Below are positions 8,288 through 17,555 of a stretch of 64,000 nt of DNA, one piece after another. The notes beneath the pieces were generated by a model, which saw only the letters and a program-made list of their open reading frames with translations, did not search any database and was not told the origin of the DNA. A program made the translations under genes and the position numbers. The stretch spans positions 434,001 to 498,000 of the forward strand of contig NZ_RFLW01000001.1 of the NCBI RefSeq assembly GCF_003719295.1, given 5' to 3'. The DNA is from Haliea alexandrii (GTDB lineage Bacteria; Pseudomonadota; Gammaproteobacteria; Pseudomonadales; Halieaceae). Numbering within the stretch: the first letter of the stretch is position 1; each line of letters opens with the position of its first letter.

Positions 8288-9310
8288 TCATTCCTTGCCG
8301 ACCCAGAGTTTGGACAGGCTGTACTCACGTTCCAGCTGCCGGGCAACCGTCTGTGCCGCGCTGTCTGACGCCAGGCCGATAACGCGCACACGGTAGAACG
8401 TTTCACCGTCGCGCTGGGCGCTGCTTACCGTCACGCGGCCGGCACCTGGCTTGATGCGGCTGGACCAGCGCTCGGCCACGCTGCGTTCACTGTAGCTGCC
8501 GAAGTTCACGAACCAGTCGCCGCTGGCAGCAGGCGCCGGTTTGGCGGCGGCAGGGGCCGCTTCTGGCGCCGCCGGCTTGCTCGCAGCGGCGGGTGTGGCC
8601 CGCGCCGTGGCCGCGCGCTGCGCCGTAAGCTGTTGCTCAAGGCCGGCCAGCGTGTCGCTGAGCTGGCGGTTTTCATCGCGCAGGGCCGCCAGGTTATCCG
8701 ACAACTGACTGTTCTCGGCCTGCAGGGTTTCCAGGCTGGCGCGGGCATCGCTGACATCATCCGGTTTCGCGGCCACCGCCAACTGCGCCTGCAGTTCGCG
8801 AATCTGCTGCTCCATTGCCGCGCGCTGTTTCATCACGCCGTAGCCACCGGCTGCCAGCAACACCAGTGCCAGGGCGGCAACCGCGATCAGGCCAATCGGC
8901 CAGGTATCCGTGAAGCGTGCGGGTTGGGTGTCATAGCGGACCTCTTCCTCGAACTCGTCCTCTTCCCAGCCATCTTCATAGTCGCTGTTGTCAGGGCTGG
9001 CATCGTCTCTGGCATCGATATCGGGATAGCTTGTTGTCTGGGGCAGCGGCCTGGTCTGCCCGGTGACAGGCAACACGGGTGGTACGGGCGGTACGGCGGG
9101 GGCCGGTGGGTTATCGCTGTCGTACTCAGCGAGGTCATCCAGAATGTCGTCCTCGAGGGCATCGCCGCGGCCTGCGTCTCCGCTGTCTTCCTCACTGTCA
9201 TGGGAGAAGCTGGGGAGGTCGTCATCGCTGGCATCGTCATCCATCCAGGGCGTCCAGTCCTGATCCGCGGAGTCCTCCTGGTTGGGATCGTCGCGCCTGT
9301 TATCGTTCAT
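8288..9310 (-). CDS. SPOR-domain membrane protein
   Basis: 340 residues in four parts. There is a very acidic, Pro-rich cytoplasmic N-terminus (1-135), one membrane helix (~138-159), a coiled coil (~163-232, with heptads through LQAENSQLSDNLAAL), and an Ala/Pro-rich linker leading to a C-terminal SPOR domain (~264-337, starting GDWFVNFGSY). SPOR domains bind denuded septal peptidoglycan, so the protein probably localises to the division site or tracks wall remodelling, like FtsN, DedD or DamX, but it is not a clear orthologue of any of them. It is divergent to uvrD, with 127 bases between the two starts. Confidence 0.85.
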   Translation of the reverse strand: MNDNRRDDPNQEDSADQDWTPWMDDDASDDDLPSFSHDSEEDSGDAGRGDALEDDILDDLAEYDSDNPPAPAVPPVPPVLPVTGQTRPLPQTTSYPDIDARDDASPDNSDYEDGWEEDEFEEEVRYDTQPARFTDTWPIGLIAVAALALVLLAAGGYGVMKQRAAMEQQIRELQAQLAVAAKPDDVSDARASLETLQAENSQLSDNLAALRDENRQLSDTLAGLEQQLTAQRAATARATPAAASKPAAPEAAPAAAKPAPAASGDWFVNFGSYSERSVAERWSSRIKPGAGRVTVSSAQRDGETFYRVRVIGLASDSAAQTVARQLEREYSLSKLWVGKE

Positions 9311-9403
9311 CTATTCACTCCGCTGTGCCGTTTGGCCTTTGCGGATAATACCAGAGGCCTGCCCGCAATGCGCTCGGCGATGCAATCGACGGGCAGGAGT
9401 TCG

Positions 9404-9431
9404 TTCGCGCGCGGCAGAATTTCGGTAGAAT
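9404..9431 (+). promoter_or_regulatory. Candidate uvrD promoter with start site at the initiation codon
   Basis: The -10-like TAGAAT is at 9426-9431, with a weak -35 TTCGCG (9404-9409) 16 bases upstream. The uvrD ATG starts at 9438, only six bases after the -10, so transcription from this box would begin at or next to the A of the ATG. No Shine-Dalgarno sequence is seen. Confidence 0.45.
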
Positions 9432-9437
9432 AGCGCG

Positions 9438-11588
9438 ATGGACGTATCCGATATTCTCTCCCCACTGAATGCCGCCCAACGTGAAGCGGTGGCTGACGAA
9501 AGCCCAAACCTGCTGGTGCTGGCGGGCGCCGGCAGCGGCAAGACCCGCGTGCTGGTGCACCGTATCGCCTGGCTGATTCGCGCCCAGGATGTGTCGCCCT
9601 GGTCCATTCTTGCGGTCACGTTTACCAACAAGGCGGCGCGCGAGATGCGTTCGCGCATTGAGGAGGTTCTGCAGCTGCCTGCCCACGGCATGTGGGTGGG
9701 CACGTTCCACGGCCTCGCTCACCGGCTGCTGAAGGCGCACTGGAAAGAAGCTCGCCTGCCGCAGAACTTCCAGATTCTCGACAGTGACGATCAACTGCGC
9801 CTGGTCAAACGTGTCTGTCGGGAGCTGGACCTGGATGAATCCCGCTGGCCGCCGCGCCAGGCGCAGTGGTTCATCAATGCGCAGAAAGATGAAGGTCTGC
9901 GTGCCGCACACGTGGAGGTGCCGGCGGGCGATCTGTTCGGGCAAACCATGTTGCAGGTGTATCGCGCCTATGAAAGCGCCTGCGAGCGCGCCGGCATGGT
10001 GGACTTTGCCGAGCTGCTGTTGCGCGCGCACGAGCTGTGGCTGCACAGCCCGGCGGTGCTGAACCATTATCGCGATCGCTTTCGCCAGATCCTCGTCGAC
10101 GAGTTCCAGGACACCAACACCATTCAATACGCGTGGCTGCGGGTGCTCGCCGGTGATCGCATTCCGGTGGTCGCGGTGGGCGACGACGACCAGTCCATCT
10201 ACGGCTGGCGCGGGGCAAAGATCGAGAATATCCAGCGCTTCGGTGATGATTTCGCCCACACCCACACGGTGCGGCTGGAGCAGAATTATCGTTCGACGCA
10301 GACCATCCTGCGCGCCGCGAATGGTGTTATCGCGCACAACGCCGGGCGGCTGGGGAAGGAGCTGTGGACGGACGGGGAAGAGGGGGATCCCATCGCGCTG
10401 TATGCCGGGTTCAACGAACAGGATGAAGCGCGTTTCATTGTCGAGCAGGCGGAGTCCTGGATCAATGAAGGCCGCGAACGCGCTTCGGTGGCGATTCTGT
10501 ATCGCTCCAATGCGCAGTCGCGGGTGCTTGAGGAAGCCCTTATTCGCAACGCGATTCCCTACCGTATTTACGGAGGCCAGCGCTTCTATGAGCGCCTGGA
10601 AATTCGCAACGCGCTGGCTTATATGCGATTAATTACTAACCGGGGAGATGACGCCGCGCTTGAGCGCGTAGTGAACACTCCGCCCAGAGGCATCGGCAGC
10701 AAAACGCTGGAAACCGTGCGCGAGATCGCGCGCGAGCGGGGCGTACCGATGTGGCGGGCCATCGACCTCGCGCGGGAGGAAAAGCGTCTGCCACCGCGGG
10801 CCCTGGGCGCGCTGGAGGGTTTTCAGATACTTATCAACGAGCTCGACTCGGGTACCGATGAACTGACCCTGGACGAGCTGGCGGAACAGGTGATCACAGG
10901 CTCCGGGCTGGTGGAGTTTCACCGCAACGAGAAGGGAGAAAAAGGTCAGGCCCGAGTGGAGAACCTGGAGGAACTGGTGAGCGCCGCGAAGCAGTTCAGC
11001 CCCCAGGGTGACGAACTCTCGCCCCTGCAGCAATTCCTGGACAGCGCGGCCCTTGATGCCGGCGACGCCCAGGCGGATGACTTTGAAGACAGCGTGCAAC
11101 TGATGACACTGCACTCTGCCAAGGGCCTCGAGTTTCCCCTGGTGTTTCTCGCGGGCATGGAAGAGAATCTGTTTCCGCACCGCATGTCGCTGGAGGAACC
11201 CGGGCGCCTGGAAGAGGAGCGACGCCTGGCCTATGTGGGCATTACCCGGGCCATGCAGCGCCTGGTCATCAGCTACGCCGAGTCACGGCGCATCCACGGC
11301 AGCGAAAGCTACAACACGCCGTCGCGCTTCATTCGGGAAATTCCTGTCGACCTGCTGCAGGAGGTGCGCCTGCATACCAGCATTAGCCGGCCGGTAAGCA
11401 GCCTCACGCAGGCCCGCGTGCCAGACACGGGGCTGAGCCTGGGGCAGCGGGTTTACCACCCGGTGTTCGGCGAGGGCACTGTGCTCAACTTCGAGGGCGG
11501 GGGTAATAACGCCCGTGTACAGGTGAACTTTGACGCCGAGGGCAGCAAGTGGCTGGTGCTGCAATACGCCAAGCTGCAGTTGCTGTGA
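9438..11588 (+). CDS. uvrD: DNA helicase II (UvrD)
   Basis: Superfamily 1A 3'-5' helicase, 716 residues (E. coli UvrD 720), acting in nucleotide excision and mismatch repair and in clearing RecA filaments or stalled polymerase. Walker A is AGAGSGKTR at residues 29-37; Walker B is ILVDEFQDTN; further motifs are DDDQSIYGWRGA, LEQNYRS, LMTLHSAKGLEFP and YVGITRAMQ. The C-terminal segment YHPVFGEGTVLNFEG is the UvrD/PcrA tail that contacts RNA polymerase, which separates it from Rep. No LexA box (CTG-N10-CAG) is evident just upstream. See the separate note on its possible leaderless start. Confidence 0.96.
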   Translation: MDVSDILSPLNAAQREAVADESPNLLVLAGAGSGKTRVLVHRIAWLIRAQDVSPWSILAVTFTNKAAREMRSRIEEVLQLPAHGMWVGTFHGLAHRLLKAHWKEARLPQNFQILDSDDQLRLVKRVCRELDLDESRWPPRQAQWFINAQKDEGLRAAHVEVPAGDLFGQTMLQVYRAYESACERAGMVDFAELLLRAHELWLHSPAVLNHYRDRFRQILVDEFQDTNTIQYAWLRVLAGDRIPVVAVGDDDQSIYGWRGAKIENIQRFGDDFAHTHTVRLEQNYRSTQTILRAANGVIAHNAGRLGKELWTDGEEGDPIALYAGFNEQDEARFIVEQAESWINEGRERASVAILYRSNAQSRVLEEALIRNAIPYRIYGGQRFYERLEIRNALAYMRLITNRGDDAALERVVNTPPRGIGSKTLETVREIARERGVPMWRAIDLAREEKRLPPRALGALEGFQILINELDSGTDELTLDELAEQVITGSGLVEFHRNEKGEKGQARVENLEELVSAAKQFSPQGDELSPLQQFLDSAALDAGDAQADDFEDSVQLMTLHSAKGLEFPLVFLAGMEENLFPHRMSLEEPGRLEEERRLAYVGITRAMQRLVISYAESRRIHGSESYNTPSRFIREIPVDLLQEVRLHTSISRPVSSLTQARVPDTGLSLGQRVYHPVFGEGTVLNFEGGGNNARVQVNFDAEGSKWLVLQYAKLQLL

Positions 11589-11677
11589 GCGGTACGCAGG
11601 GCAGTTTGTTCGCACCGGCATGGGTGCTATGCTCACTGCCCCTAAGCAACTGATTTTCCAACGATAAGCAGAACAAT

Positions 11678-12847
11678 ATGCCGCAGTCCCGCACCGAACA
11701 TCGCTATACCCCCGCAATCATCCTGTTGCTGCTGGCGGCTTTGGTGCTGGTGATTGGCTTGTGGGCCGCAGAGCGCGCCGGGGGCGTGAGTGCCCTCGCC
11801 GGGCGCGATGGCGTGCAGGCGGGCAGTGGTGGTGAACAGGCCCACTATAGCTGGAAAATCGTTACCACCTGGCCAAAGAACTTTCCCGGCCTGGGTGCGG
11901 GCGCCGAGAATTTCGCGCGCATGGTGGGCGAAATGAGCAACGGTCGCCTCACGGCCAGGGTGTACGGTGCGGGTGAGATGGTGCCCGCATTTGAAGTGTT
12001 CGATGCCGTGAGCCAGGGCGTGGCCGATGCCGGACATGGCGCCGCCTACTACTGGAAGGGCAAGATCCCGTCCTCCGTCTTCTTCACCGCCATTCCCTTC
12101 GGCATGACCGCCCAGGAGATCAATGCCTGGCTGCACTACGGCGGCGGTCTGGAGCTGTGGCGGGAGGCCTATGCGCCGGCCAATATCATTCCCTTTGCCG
12201 GTGGCAATTCCGGGGTGCAGATGGCGGGCTGGTTCCGCACGGAAATCAATTCACTGGCGGATTTGCAGGGCCTGAAAATGCGCATCCCGGGCCTGGCGGG
12301 CGATGTGTTCACGGCCGCCGGTGGCACGTCTGTGCGCATATCCGGCGGTGAACTCTATACATCGCTGCAGACCGGCGTGATCGACGCCGCCGAGTGGGTA
12401 GGCCCCTATAACGATCTGGCGCTGGGCCTGCATGAGGTGGCCAAGTATTACTATTACCCCGGCTGGCACGAGCCGGGTGCGATGCTGGAACTGATCATCA
12501 ACAAGGACTCCTACGAGGCCCTGCCGCCAGACCTGCAGGCCATTGTGACCGCGGCGGCACGCGCGGCCAACCAGATGATGCTGGATGAGTTCACCGCGCG
12601 CAATAACGCGGCGCTACAGGAGCTGGTTGATAGACACGGCGTGCAATTGCGGCAGCTGCCCGACGATGTCATGCGGGCGCTGCAGCGGGCCAGCGAGCAG
12701 ACCATGCAGGAGCTGGTGGCCAGCGATCCGCTGGCGGCGCGCATTTACGCCTCGTTTCTCACGTTTTATGAGGGTGTAAGAGCCTACCACCACATTTCCG
12801 AGCAGGCCTACATCAACGCACGGGACGAGGTGCTGGACGCGCAGTGA
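11678..12847 (+). CDS. TRAP transporter substrate-binding protein, TakP-like
   Basis: DctP-family periplasmic binding protein, 389 residues, with an N-terminal hydrophobic segment (residues ~12-30) that acts as a signal or anchor. It follows TakP of Rhodobacter closely: WRMASSFPK-type start (WKIVTTWPKNFPG), GGGLELWREAY, GGNSGVQMAGWFRTEI, LKMRIPGLAGDV, and the ligand/metal region DAAEWVGPYNDLALG and YYYYPGWHEPG. TakP binds 2-oxoacids such as pyruvate through a bound cation, so a 2-oxoacid or related carboxylate is the likely cargo. The matching permease genes lie on the opposite strand beyond a thioesterase gene, a split arrangement. No strong ribosome-binding site precedes the ATG. Confidence 0.9.
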   Translation: MPQSRTEHRYTPAIILLLLAALVLVIGLWAAERAGGVSALAGRDGVQAGSGGEQAHYSWKIVTTWPKNFPGLGAGAENFARMVGEMSNGRLTARVYGAGEMVPAFEVFDAVSQGVADAGHGAAYYWKGKIPSSVFFTAIPFGMTAQEINAWLHYGGGLELWREAYAPANIIPFAGGNSGVQMAGWFRTEINSLADLQGLKMRIPGLAGDVFTAAGGTSVRISGGELYTSLQTGVIDAAEWVGPYNDLALGLHEVAKYYYYPGWHEPGAMLELIINKDSYEALPPDLQAIVTAAARAANQMMLDEFTARNNAALQELVDRHGVQLRQLPDDVMRALQRASEQTMQELVASDPLAARIYASFLTFYEGVRAYHHISEQAYINARDEVLDAQ

Positions 12848-13240
12848 TCAGCGCTTGATGGCGCGGGTGCGGCCTTTTTCGTCGATCGCCACGAACACGA
12901 ACTCGCCCTCGGTCACTTTTATCGGCTCGCCATCGTGCTTGGAGTTGATCCACACCTCAACCACGATGCGTACCGAGCTGCGCCCCACCTCCAGCACATC
13001 GCTGTAACAGCTCACCACCGCGCCCACGTGCACGGGCGTCAGAAACGCCATGCCTTCAATGGCCACTGTGGCAACGCGGCCGCCGGCCACGTCGGCAGCG
13101 GTGATGGCGCCGGCCATATCCATCTGCGACAGCAGCCAGCCGCCGAAAATGTCGCCCTCGGCGTTGGTGTCCTTGGGCATCGCCACGGTTTGGATGGACA
13201 GTTCGCCTTGGGGTACCGGTGTGTCGTCTATGTCGTTCAT
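12848..13240 (-). CDS. Acyl-CoA thioesterase, YciA-like hotdog protein
   Basis: A 130-residue hotdog-fold thioesterase. The motif DTNAEGDIFGGWLLSQMDMAG carries the Asp (residue 41) equivalent to the catalytic Asp of YciA, and the rest (GMAFLTPVHVGAVVSCYSD, VTEGEFVFVAID) matches the family over its length. YciA enzymes hydrolyse a broad range of acyl-CoAs to free CoA. The stop codon abuts the stop of the TRAP binding protein with no spacer (TGATCA), and the gene is 46 bases from the TRAP permease on the same strand, so it may be transcribed with the permease genes. Confidence 0.9.
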   Translation of the reverse strand: MNDIDDTPVPQGELSIQTVAMPKDTNAEGDIFGGWLLSQMDMAGAITAADVAGGRVATVAIEGMAFLTPVHVGAVVSCYSDVLEVGRSSVRIVVEVWINSKHDGEPIKVTEGEFVFVAIDEKGRTRAIKR

Positions 13241-13286
13241 GTGTTGCCCGAATTCGTTTGCCAGAAAAGTGTGTACGCAGCAGGCG

Positions 13287-14648
13287 CTATTTCAGCGCAG
13301 CCGGCAACCAGGTTGCCAGCGGTGGCCATATCCAGAGGGCCGCCAGTACCAGCAGCTGGATCAGTATAAAAGGAATGACTCCACGGTAGATAGCGCTGGT
13401 GTGCAGAGCCGCCGGAGCCACCCCCCGCAGGTAGAAGAGGGCAAAGCCGAACGGGGGCGTGAGGAAAGAGGTCTGCAGGTTGAGGGCGATCATGATACCC
13501 AGCCAGATGGGGTCGAGCCCCATCATCAGCAGTACCGGCCCAACAATGGGCACCACCACGAAGGTGATTTCGATAAAATCGAGAATGAAGCCGAGCAGGA
13601 AGATGACCAGCATCACAATGAGCGTAGCGCCGAACACGCCGCCGGGCATGCGATCAAACCAGTGGTGAATGAGGTCCTCACCGCCGAAACCGCGGAACAC
13701 CAGTGAGAACACCGCGGCCCCGATCAGGATCATGAAGACCATACAGGTCACCTTCATGCTGTCGATAACCGTCTCCCGCAACCGGGCGAAGGGCATCTCG
13801 CGCTTGATCCAGGCCAGCAGCAGCGCGCCCGTTGCCCCCACACCCGCGGCTTCCGTGGGCGTGGCGGCCCCGGCGAGAATCGAACCCAGCACCAGGCTGA
13901 TCAGCGCCAGCGGCGGGGCGAGGCTGCCCAGTATTTCTGCGGCTGACACCGGCGCAGTTTCCACATTCGGTGCCCGCCGCGGGTTCAGGTGGGCAACTCC
14001 GATGATGTAGGCCAGATACAGAGCCACCAGCAACAGGCCAGGCAGCAGCGCGCCCATGAACAGGTCGCCCACGGATACGGTTTTCGGGTTGAAGATACCG
14101 ACGTTGAGCTGCGCTTGTTGATAGGCGTTGGAGAGCACGTCCCCCAGTAGCACCAGTGCGATAGAGGGCGGGATGATCTGCCCCAGTGTGCCGGTAGCGC
14201 AAATCGTGCCTGCTGCCAGCGCGGGGTCATAGCCCCCCTTGAGCATGCTCGGTAGCGACAACAGCCCCATGGTCACTACCGTGGCCCCGACAATGCCGGT
14301 GCTCGCCGCGAGCAGCATACCCACCAGTACCACGGCGATGCCCAGCCCCCCGGGGAAAGCACCGAAGCTGCGCGACATGGTGCCCAACAGCTGCTCCGCG
14401 ATGCGCGACTTCTCCAGTATCACGCCCATGAGAATGAACAGGGGGACGGCAATCAGGGTATCGTTGTTGATGGTGCCGAATATCCGCGCGGGCAATGCGG
14501 CGAGAAAGGCCGGGTCGAAATGCCCGGCAATGATGCCTACCGCAGCGAAGGCCAGCGATGCCCCCGCCAGCGTGAAGGCCACGGGAAAGCCCAGCATGAG
14601 CAGCAGGCAGATGCAGGCAAACAGGTACAGCGCGATGGTACCGTCCAT
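13287..14648 (-). CDS. TRAP transporter large permease (DctM family)
   Basis: A 453-residue integral membrane protein with 12 or more hydrophobic helices. It is the transport subunit of a tripartite ATP-independent periplasmic transporter driven by a sodium or proton gradient. Typical DctM features include the N-terminal LGFPVAFTLAGASL, the repeated re-entrant region ASTGIVGATVVTMGLLSLPS, GQIIPPSIALVLLGD, and the C-terminal FLTPPFGFALFYLRG. The start overlaps the stop of the small permease by one base. Its length and context fit the TakM-like partner of the TakP-like binding protein on the other strand. Confidence 0.93.
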   Translation of the reverse strand: MDGTIALYLFACICLLLMLGFPVAFTLAGASLAFAAVGIIAGHFDPAFLAALPARIFGTINNDTLIAVPLFILMGVILEKSRIAEQLLGTMSRSFGAFPGGLGIAVVLVGMLLAASTGIVGATVVTMGLLSLPSMLKGGYDPALAAGTICATGTLGQIIPPSIALVLLGDVLSNAYQQAQLNVGIFNPKTVSVGDLFMGALLPGLLLVALYLAYIIGVAHLNPRRAPNVETAPVSAAEILGSLAPPLALISLVLGSILAGAATPTEAAGVGATGALLLAWIKREMPFARLRETVIDSMKVTCMVFMILIGAAVFSLVFRGFGGEDLIHHWFDRMPGGVFGATLIVMLVIFLLGFILDFIEITFVVVPIVGPVLLMMGLDPIWLGIMIALNLQTSFLTPPFGFALFYLRGVAPAALHTSAIYRGVIPFILIQLLVLAALWIWPPLATWLPAALK

Positions 14649-15160
14649 TACCCGGTCTCCCCGACGAGGTACAGGGTGTTGCGCAGGGTTTCCGCGAGTG
14701 CCTGCAGAAACAGGTTCACAGCCAGCAACGGCAGCAGGGTCTTGAGCAGAAATACCGCCGGAATGCCGCCGGGTTCCGGCGACGTCTCACGGATTGCCCA
14801 GGCAGCTGCCACGTAGTCCCAGCTCATGAACAGCAGGAAAGCGCACAGGGGCAACAGGCAGGTGACACCCCCCAGGCTGTTGATCCACGCCTTGCCGCGA
14901 GGCGAAAACTGCCGGTAGAAAATATCCACACGGACATGGGCATCGTGCTTCAGTGTGTAGGCGGCACCCAGCATGAACAGGCAGCCGTGCAGGTACATGA
15001 TGGCTTCCTGCGCCATAATCGAACCGGTGTTCAAGCCGTAGCGCAACACCACGACGGCCGTGGTCACCAAGGCCATCGCCAGTATCAGCCAGGCGAGCAG
15101 GCGCCCGGAGGCTTCGGTAAACCGGTCGATGAAATGGGCCACACGGGCGAGCAGACGCAT
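14648..15160 (-). CDS. TRAP transporter small permease (DctQ family)
   Basis: 170 residues with four membrane helices. It is the DctQ subunit, which scaffolds the large permease and the periplasmic binding protein. The signature region is [25 protein letters not shown], followed by [10 protein letters not shown], a conserved stretch in this family. It is the first gene of the minus-strand run dctQ-dctM-(thioesterase) and overlaps dctM by one base, so the two subunits are translated together. It is divergent to yaaA, with ~100 bases between. Confidence 0.9.
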   Translation of the reverse strand: MRLLARVAHFIDRFTEASGRLLAWLILAMALVTTAVVVLRYGLNTGSIMAQEAIMYLHGCLFMLGAAYTLKHDAHVRVDIFYRQFSPRGKAWINSLGGVTCLLPLCAFLLFMSWDYVAAAWAIRETSPEPGGIPAVFLLKTLLPLLAVNLFLQALAETLRNTLYLVGETG

Positions 15161-15261
15161 CTGTTATTGGTCTTTTTGAACAAACCGGTGCAGGGTATCA
15201 TAGGCCGCTGTTTCAGGCGAAAGCTGTGTTCCCGGCACGCGCCATCCACGGAAAACGTTTC

Positions 15262-16041
15262 ATGCTGACACTCATCTCACCAGCCAAGACGCTGGACTTC
15301 GAAACTCCTGCCCACACCCGCAAGAACACGCAGCCCCAGTTCATGCAGGAGGCCGCCGAGCTGGTTGAGGATGCCCGCAGGCTCGCCCCCGAGGATATTC
15401 GTGAGCTGATGGGCGTAAGCGACAACATCGCCCAACTCAACCACGCCCGCTTTCACAACTGGGCACCGCCTTTCACCCTGGACAACGCCAAGCAGGCGTT
15501 GCTGGCATTTCGCGGAGACGTCTACACCGGCCTCGATGCGGATACGCTAACCAGTGCCCAACTGGCCTTCGCGCAGCAGCATCTGCGTATTCTGTCTGGC
15601 CTGTATGGCCTGTTGCGCCCGTTGGACCTGATGCAGCCCTACCGGCTGGAGATGGGCCTGCGCTTTGCCAACCGTGGCGGCAGCAACCTGTACCAGTTCT
15701 GGGGCGATGCCATCACGCGCAATTTGAATGCCCAGTTGGGCAAGAGCGGCAGCCCGGTGCTGGTGAACCTGGCGTCCAACGAGTACTTCAAGGCCGTGCG
15801 GCCGCGTGCACTCGACGGGGAGGTGATTACACCCCAGTTCAAGGAGCTGCGGCACGGCAAGTACAAGATCATCAGTTTTTATGCGAAAAAAGCCCGCGGG
15901 CAAATGGCGCGCTTCATCATCGAGAACAGCCTGAACGAGCCCGAGGCGCTGCGCGATTTCGGAGCCGATGGCTACCGTTACAATCCCAAGGAGTCGGGGC
16001 CGCGGGAACCGGTGTTCACGCGCGAGGCGGCGCCAAACTGA
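15262..16041 (+). CDS. yaaA: Peroxide stress protein YaaA
   Basis: A 259-residue DUF328 protein, nearly the same length as E. coli YaaA (258). In E. coli it lowers free intracellular iron during H2O2 stress and belongs to the OxyR regulon. The N-terminal [13 protein letters not shown], the middle [16 protein letters not shown] and [10 protein letters not shown], and the C-terminal [16 protein letters not shown] and GYRYNP are all family features. The ATG at 15262 is preferred over one at 15226 because homologues start at M-L[10 protein letters not shown]. An oxyR gene is 7 kb upstream, but I saw no clear OxyR site here. Confidence 0.94.
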   Translation: MLTLISPAKTLDFETPAHTRKNTQPQFMQEAAELVEDARRLAPEDIRELMGVSDNIAQLNHARFHNWAPPFTLDNAKQALLAFRGDVYTGLDADTLTSAQLAFAQQHLRILSGLYGLLRPLDLMQPYRLEMGLRFANRGGSNLYQFWGDAITRNLNAQLGKSGSPVLVNLASNEYFKAVRPRALDGEVITPQFKELRHGKYKIISFYAKKARGQMARFIIENSLNEPEALRDFGADGYRYNPKESGPREPVFTREAAPN

Positions 16042-16085
16042 CGCCACTCGGCCGCTGTGACATATAACCATAACAGGAACAGTGC

Positions 16086-17549
16086 ATGAGTCACTCGAAC
16101 AGCCACCAGGTCATTATTATCGGCGCCGGCATGTCCGGCATCTGCATGGGCGTGCGCCTGAGGGAACTGGGAATCGACGATTTCGTGATTCTGGAAAAAT
16201 CCGCGGGCGTGGGCGGCACCTGGTACGACAACACCTATCCCGGTGCCTGCTGTGATGTGCCCTCGGTACTCTACAGCTACTCGTTTGAGCCGAATCCGAA
16301 CTGGTCGCGGAAGTATTCTCCCCACGATGAAATTCGGGCCTACTTTGAACACTGCGCGGACAAGTACGGCCTGCGTGACCGGCTGCGCCTGTCGACTGCA
16401 GTGCACAGTGCCGACTTCGACGAGGCCGCCGGCGAGTGGCAGGTGACCCTGGAAGGCGGCGAGCTGCTGCGCGGCCGTGCGCTGGTGAGCGGTCTGGGCC
16501 AGTTGAATATTCCCAGCACCCCGGCGTTTGCCGGCGCGGAAACCTTTGCCGGCGAGCAATTCCACTCCGCGCGCTGGCGCCACGATATCGACCTGCAAGG
16601 CAAACGTGTGGCGGTCGTCGGCAACGCCGCCAGCGCACTGCAGTTCATCCCGCACGTGGCGCGCAAGGCGGCGCAGCTGTATGTCTACCAGCGCAGCGCG
16701 AACTATGTGGTGAAACGCAACGACAGTGATTACTCCGAGGGCGCCAAGCGCCGCTTTGCACGTTGGCCCTGGCTGCAGAAACTGCACCGGGCCGCTGTGT
16801 ACCTGCGCGGAGAGCTGCTGTTCTACCCGGTGCTGCGCAATAGCCGCCTGCTGCGCCCGCTGTGGGAGAAATGGGCGCGCGATCACCTGCAGGAACACAT
16901 TGATGACCCCACCCTGCGCAGAGAGCTGACGCCGGACTACCCGGTCGGCTGCAAGCGTATTCTGGTTGCGGATGATTACTATCAGGCATTTGCCCGCGAC
17001 AACGTGGAATTGGTGACAGCGGCAATCACCGCTGTGGATGCCGACGGCGTGGTGTCGGCAGATGGCGAGGCGCGCCCTGCCGATGTGATTATCTACGCCA
17101 CGGGTTTCAACACATCGGCCATGCTGTCCGGCGTCAATTTCGCAGGCAGCGGCGGGCGCAGCCTGGCCGAGGCCTGGGCGCAGGGCGCGGAAGCCTATCG
17201 CGGCGTGTGTGTGACGGGCTTCCCCAATCTGTTCATGCTCTATGGCCCCAACACCAACCTCGGCAGCAACTCGATCATCTTCATGGTGGAGCGTCAGGTG
17301 CGCTACGCGGCGGCCTGTATCGAAAAACTCCTCACGCATGATCTGCATGCGCTGGACGTGAACGCCGCGGCGATGCGCGCCTACAACGACCACATGCAGG
17401 GAGAGCTGGCCGGTACGGTGTGGGTAGCCAATTGCGACAGTTGGTACAAGAACGCCGCGGGCAAGGTGGTCAACAACTGGCCCAATTCCACGCTCTATTA
17501 CTGGTGGCACATGCGCGGGCCGGACTTCGCCGACTTCGATATGCGCTGA
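16086..17549 (+). CDS. Flavin-containing (Baeyer-Villiger type) monooxygenase
   Basis: A 487-residue FAD- and NADPH-dependent oxygenase. The first Rossmann motif GAGMSG is at residues 13-18 and the second, VVGNAASALQ, at 177-186. The fingerprint FAGEQFHSARW at 154-164 fits the FxGxxxHxxxW pattern of type I Baeyer-Villiger enzymes, but Arg follows the Trp where Pro or Asp is usual. GVGGTWYDNTYPGACCDVPS is also typical of cyclohexanone-, phenylacetone- or alkyl-ketone oxidising relatives. Substrates could be ketones, sulfides or amines; none can be chosen here. It is convergent with the GNAT-like gene, with six bases between stops. Confidence 0.88.
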   Translation: MSHSNSHQVIIIGAGMSGICMGVRLRELGIDDFVILEKSAGVGGTWYDNTYPGACCDVPSVLYSYSFEPNPNWSRKYSPHDEIRAYFEHCADKYGLRDRLRLSTAVHSADFDEAAGEWQVTLEGGELLRGRALVSGLGQLNIPSTPAFAGAETFAGEQFHSARWRHDIDLQGKRVAVVGNAASALQFIPHVARKAAQLYVYQRSANYVVKRNDSDYSEGAKRRFARWPWLQKLHRAAVYLRGELLFYPVLRNSRLLRPLWEKWARDHLQEHIDDPTLRRELTPDYPVGCKRILVADDYYQAFARDNVELVTAAITAVDADGVVSADGEARPADVIIYATGFNTSAMLSGVNFAGSGGRSLAEAWAQGAEAYRGVCVTGFPNLFMLYGPNTNLGSNSIIFMVERQVRYAAACIEKLLTHDLHALDVNAAAMRAYNDHMQGELAGTVWVANCDSWYKNAAGKVVNNWPNSTLYYWWHMRGPDFADFDMR

Positions 17550-17555
17550 CGCGGT

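Noticed and set aside
15978-17510. Long open frame (510 codons) on the minus strand
   Set aside because: It is fully antisense to the flavin monooxygenase, which has clear motifs; its product is low-complexity and His/Arg-rich without known domains, as expected for high-GC shadow frames.
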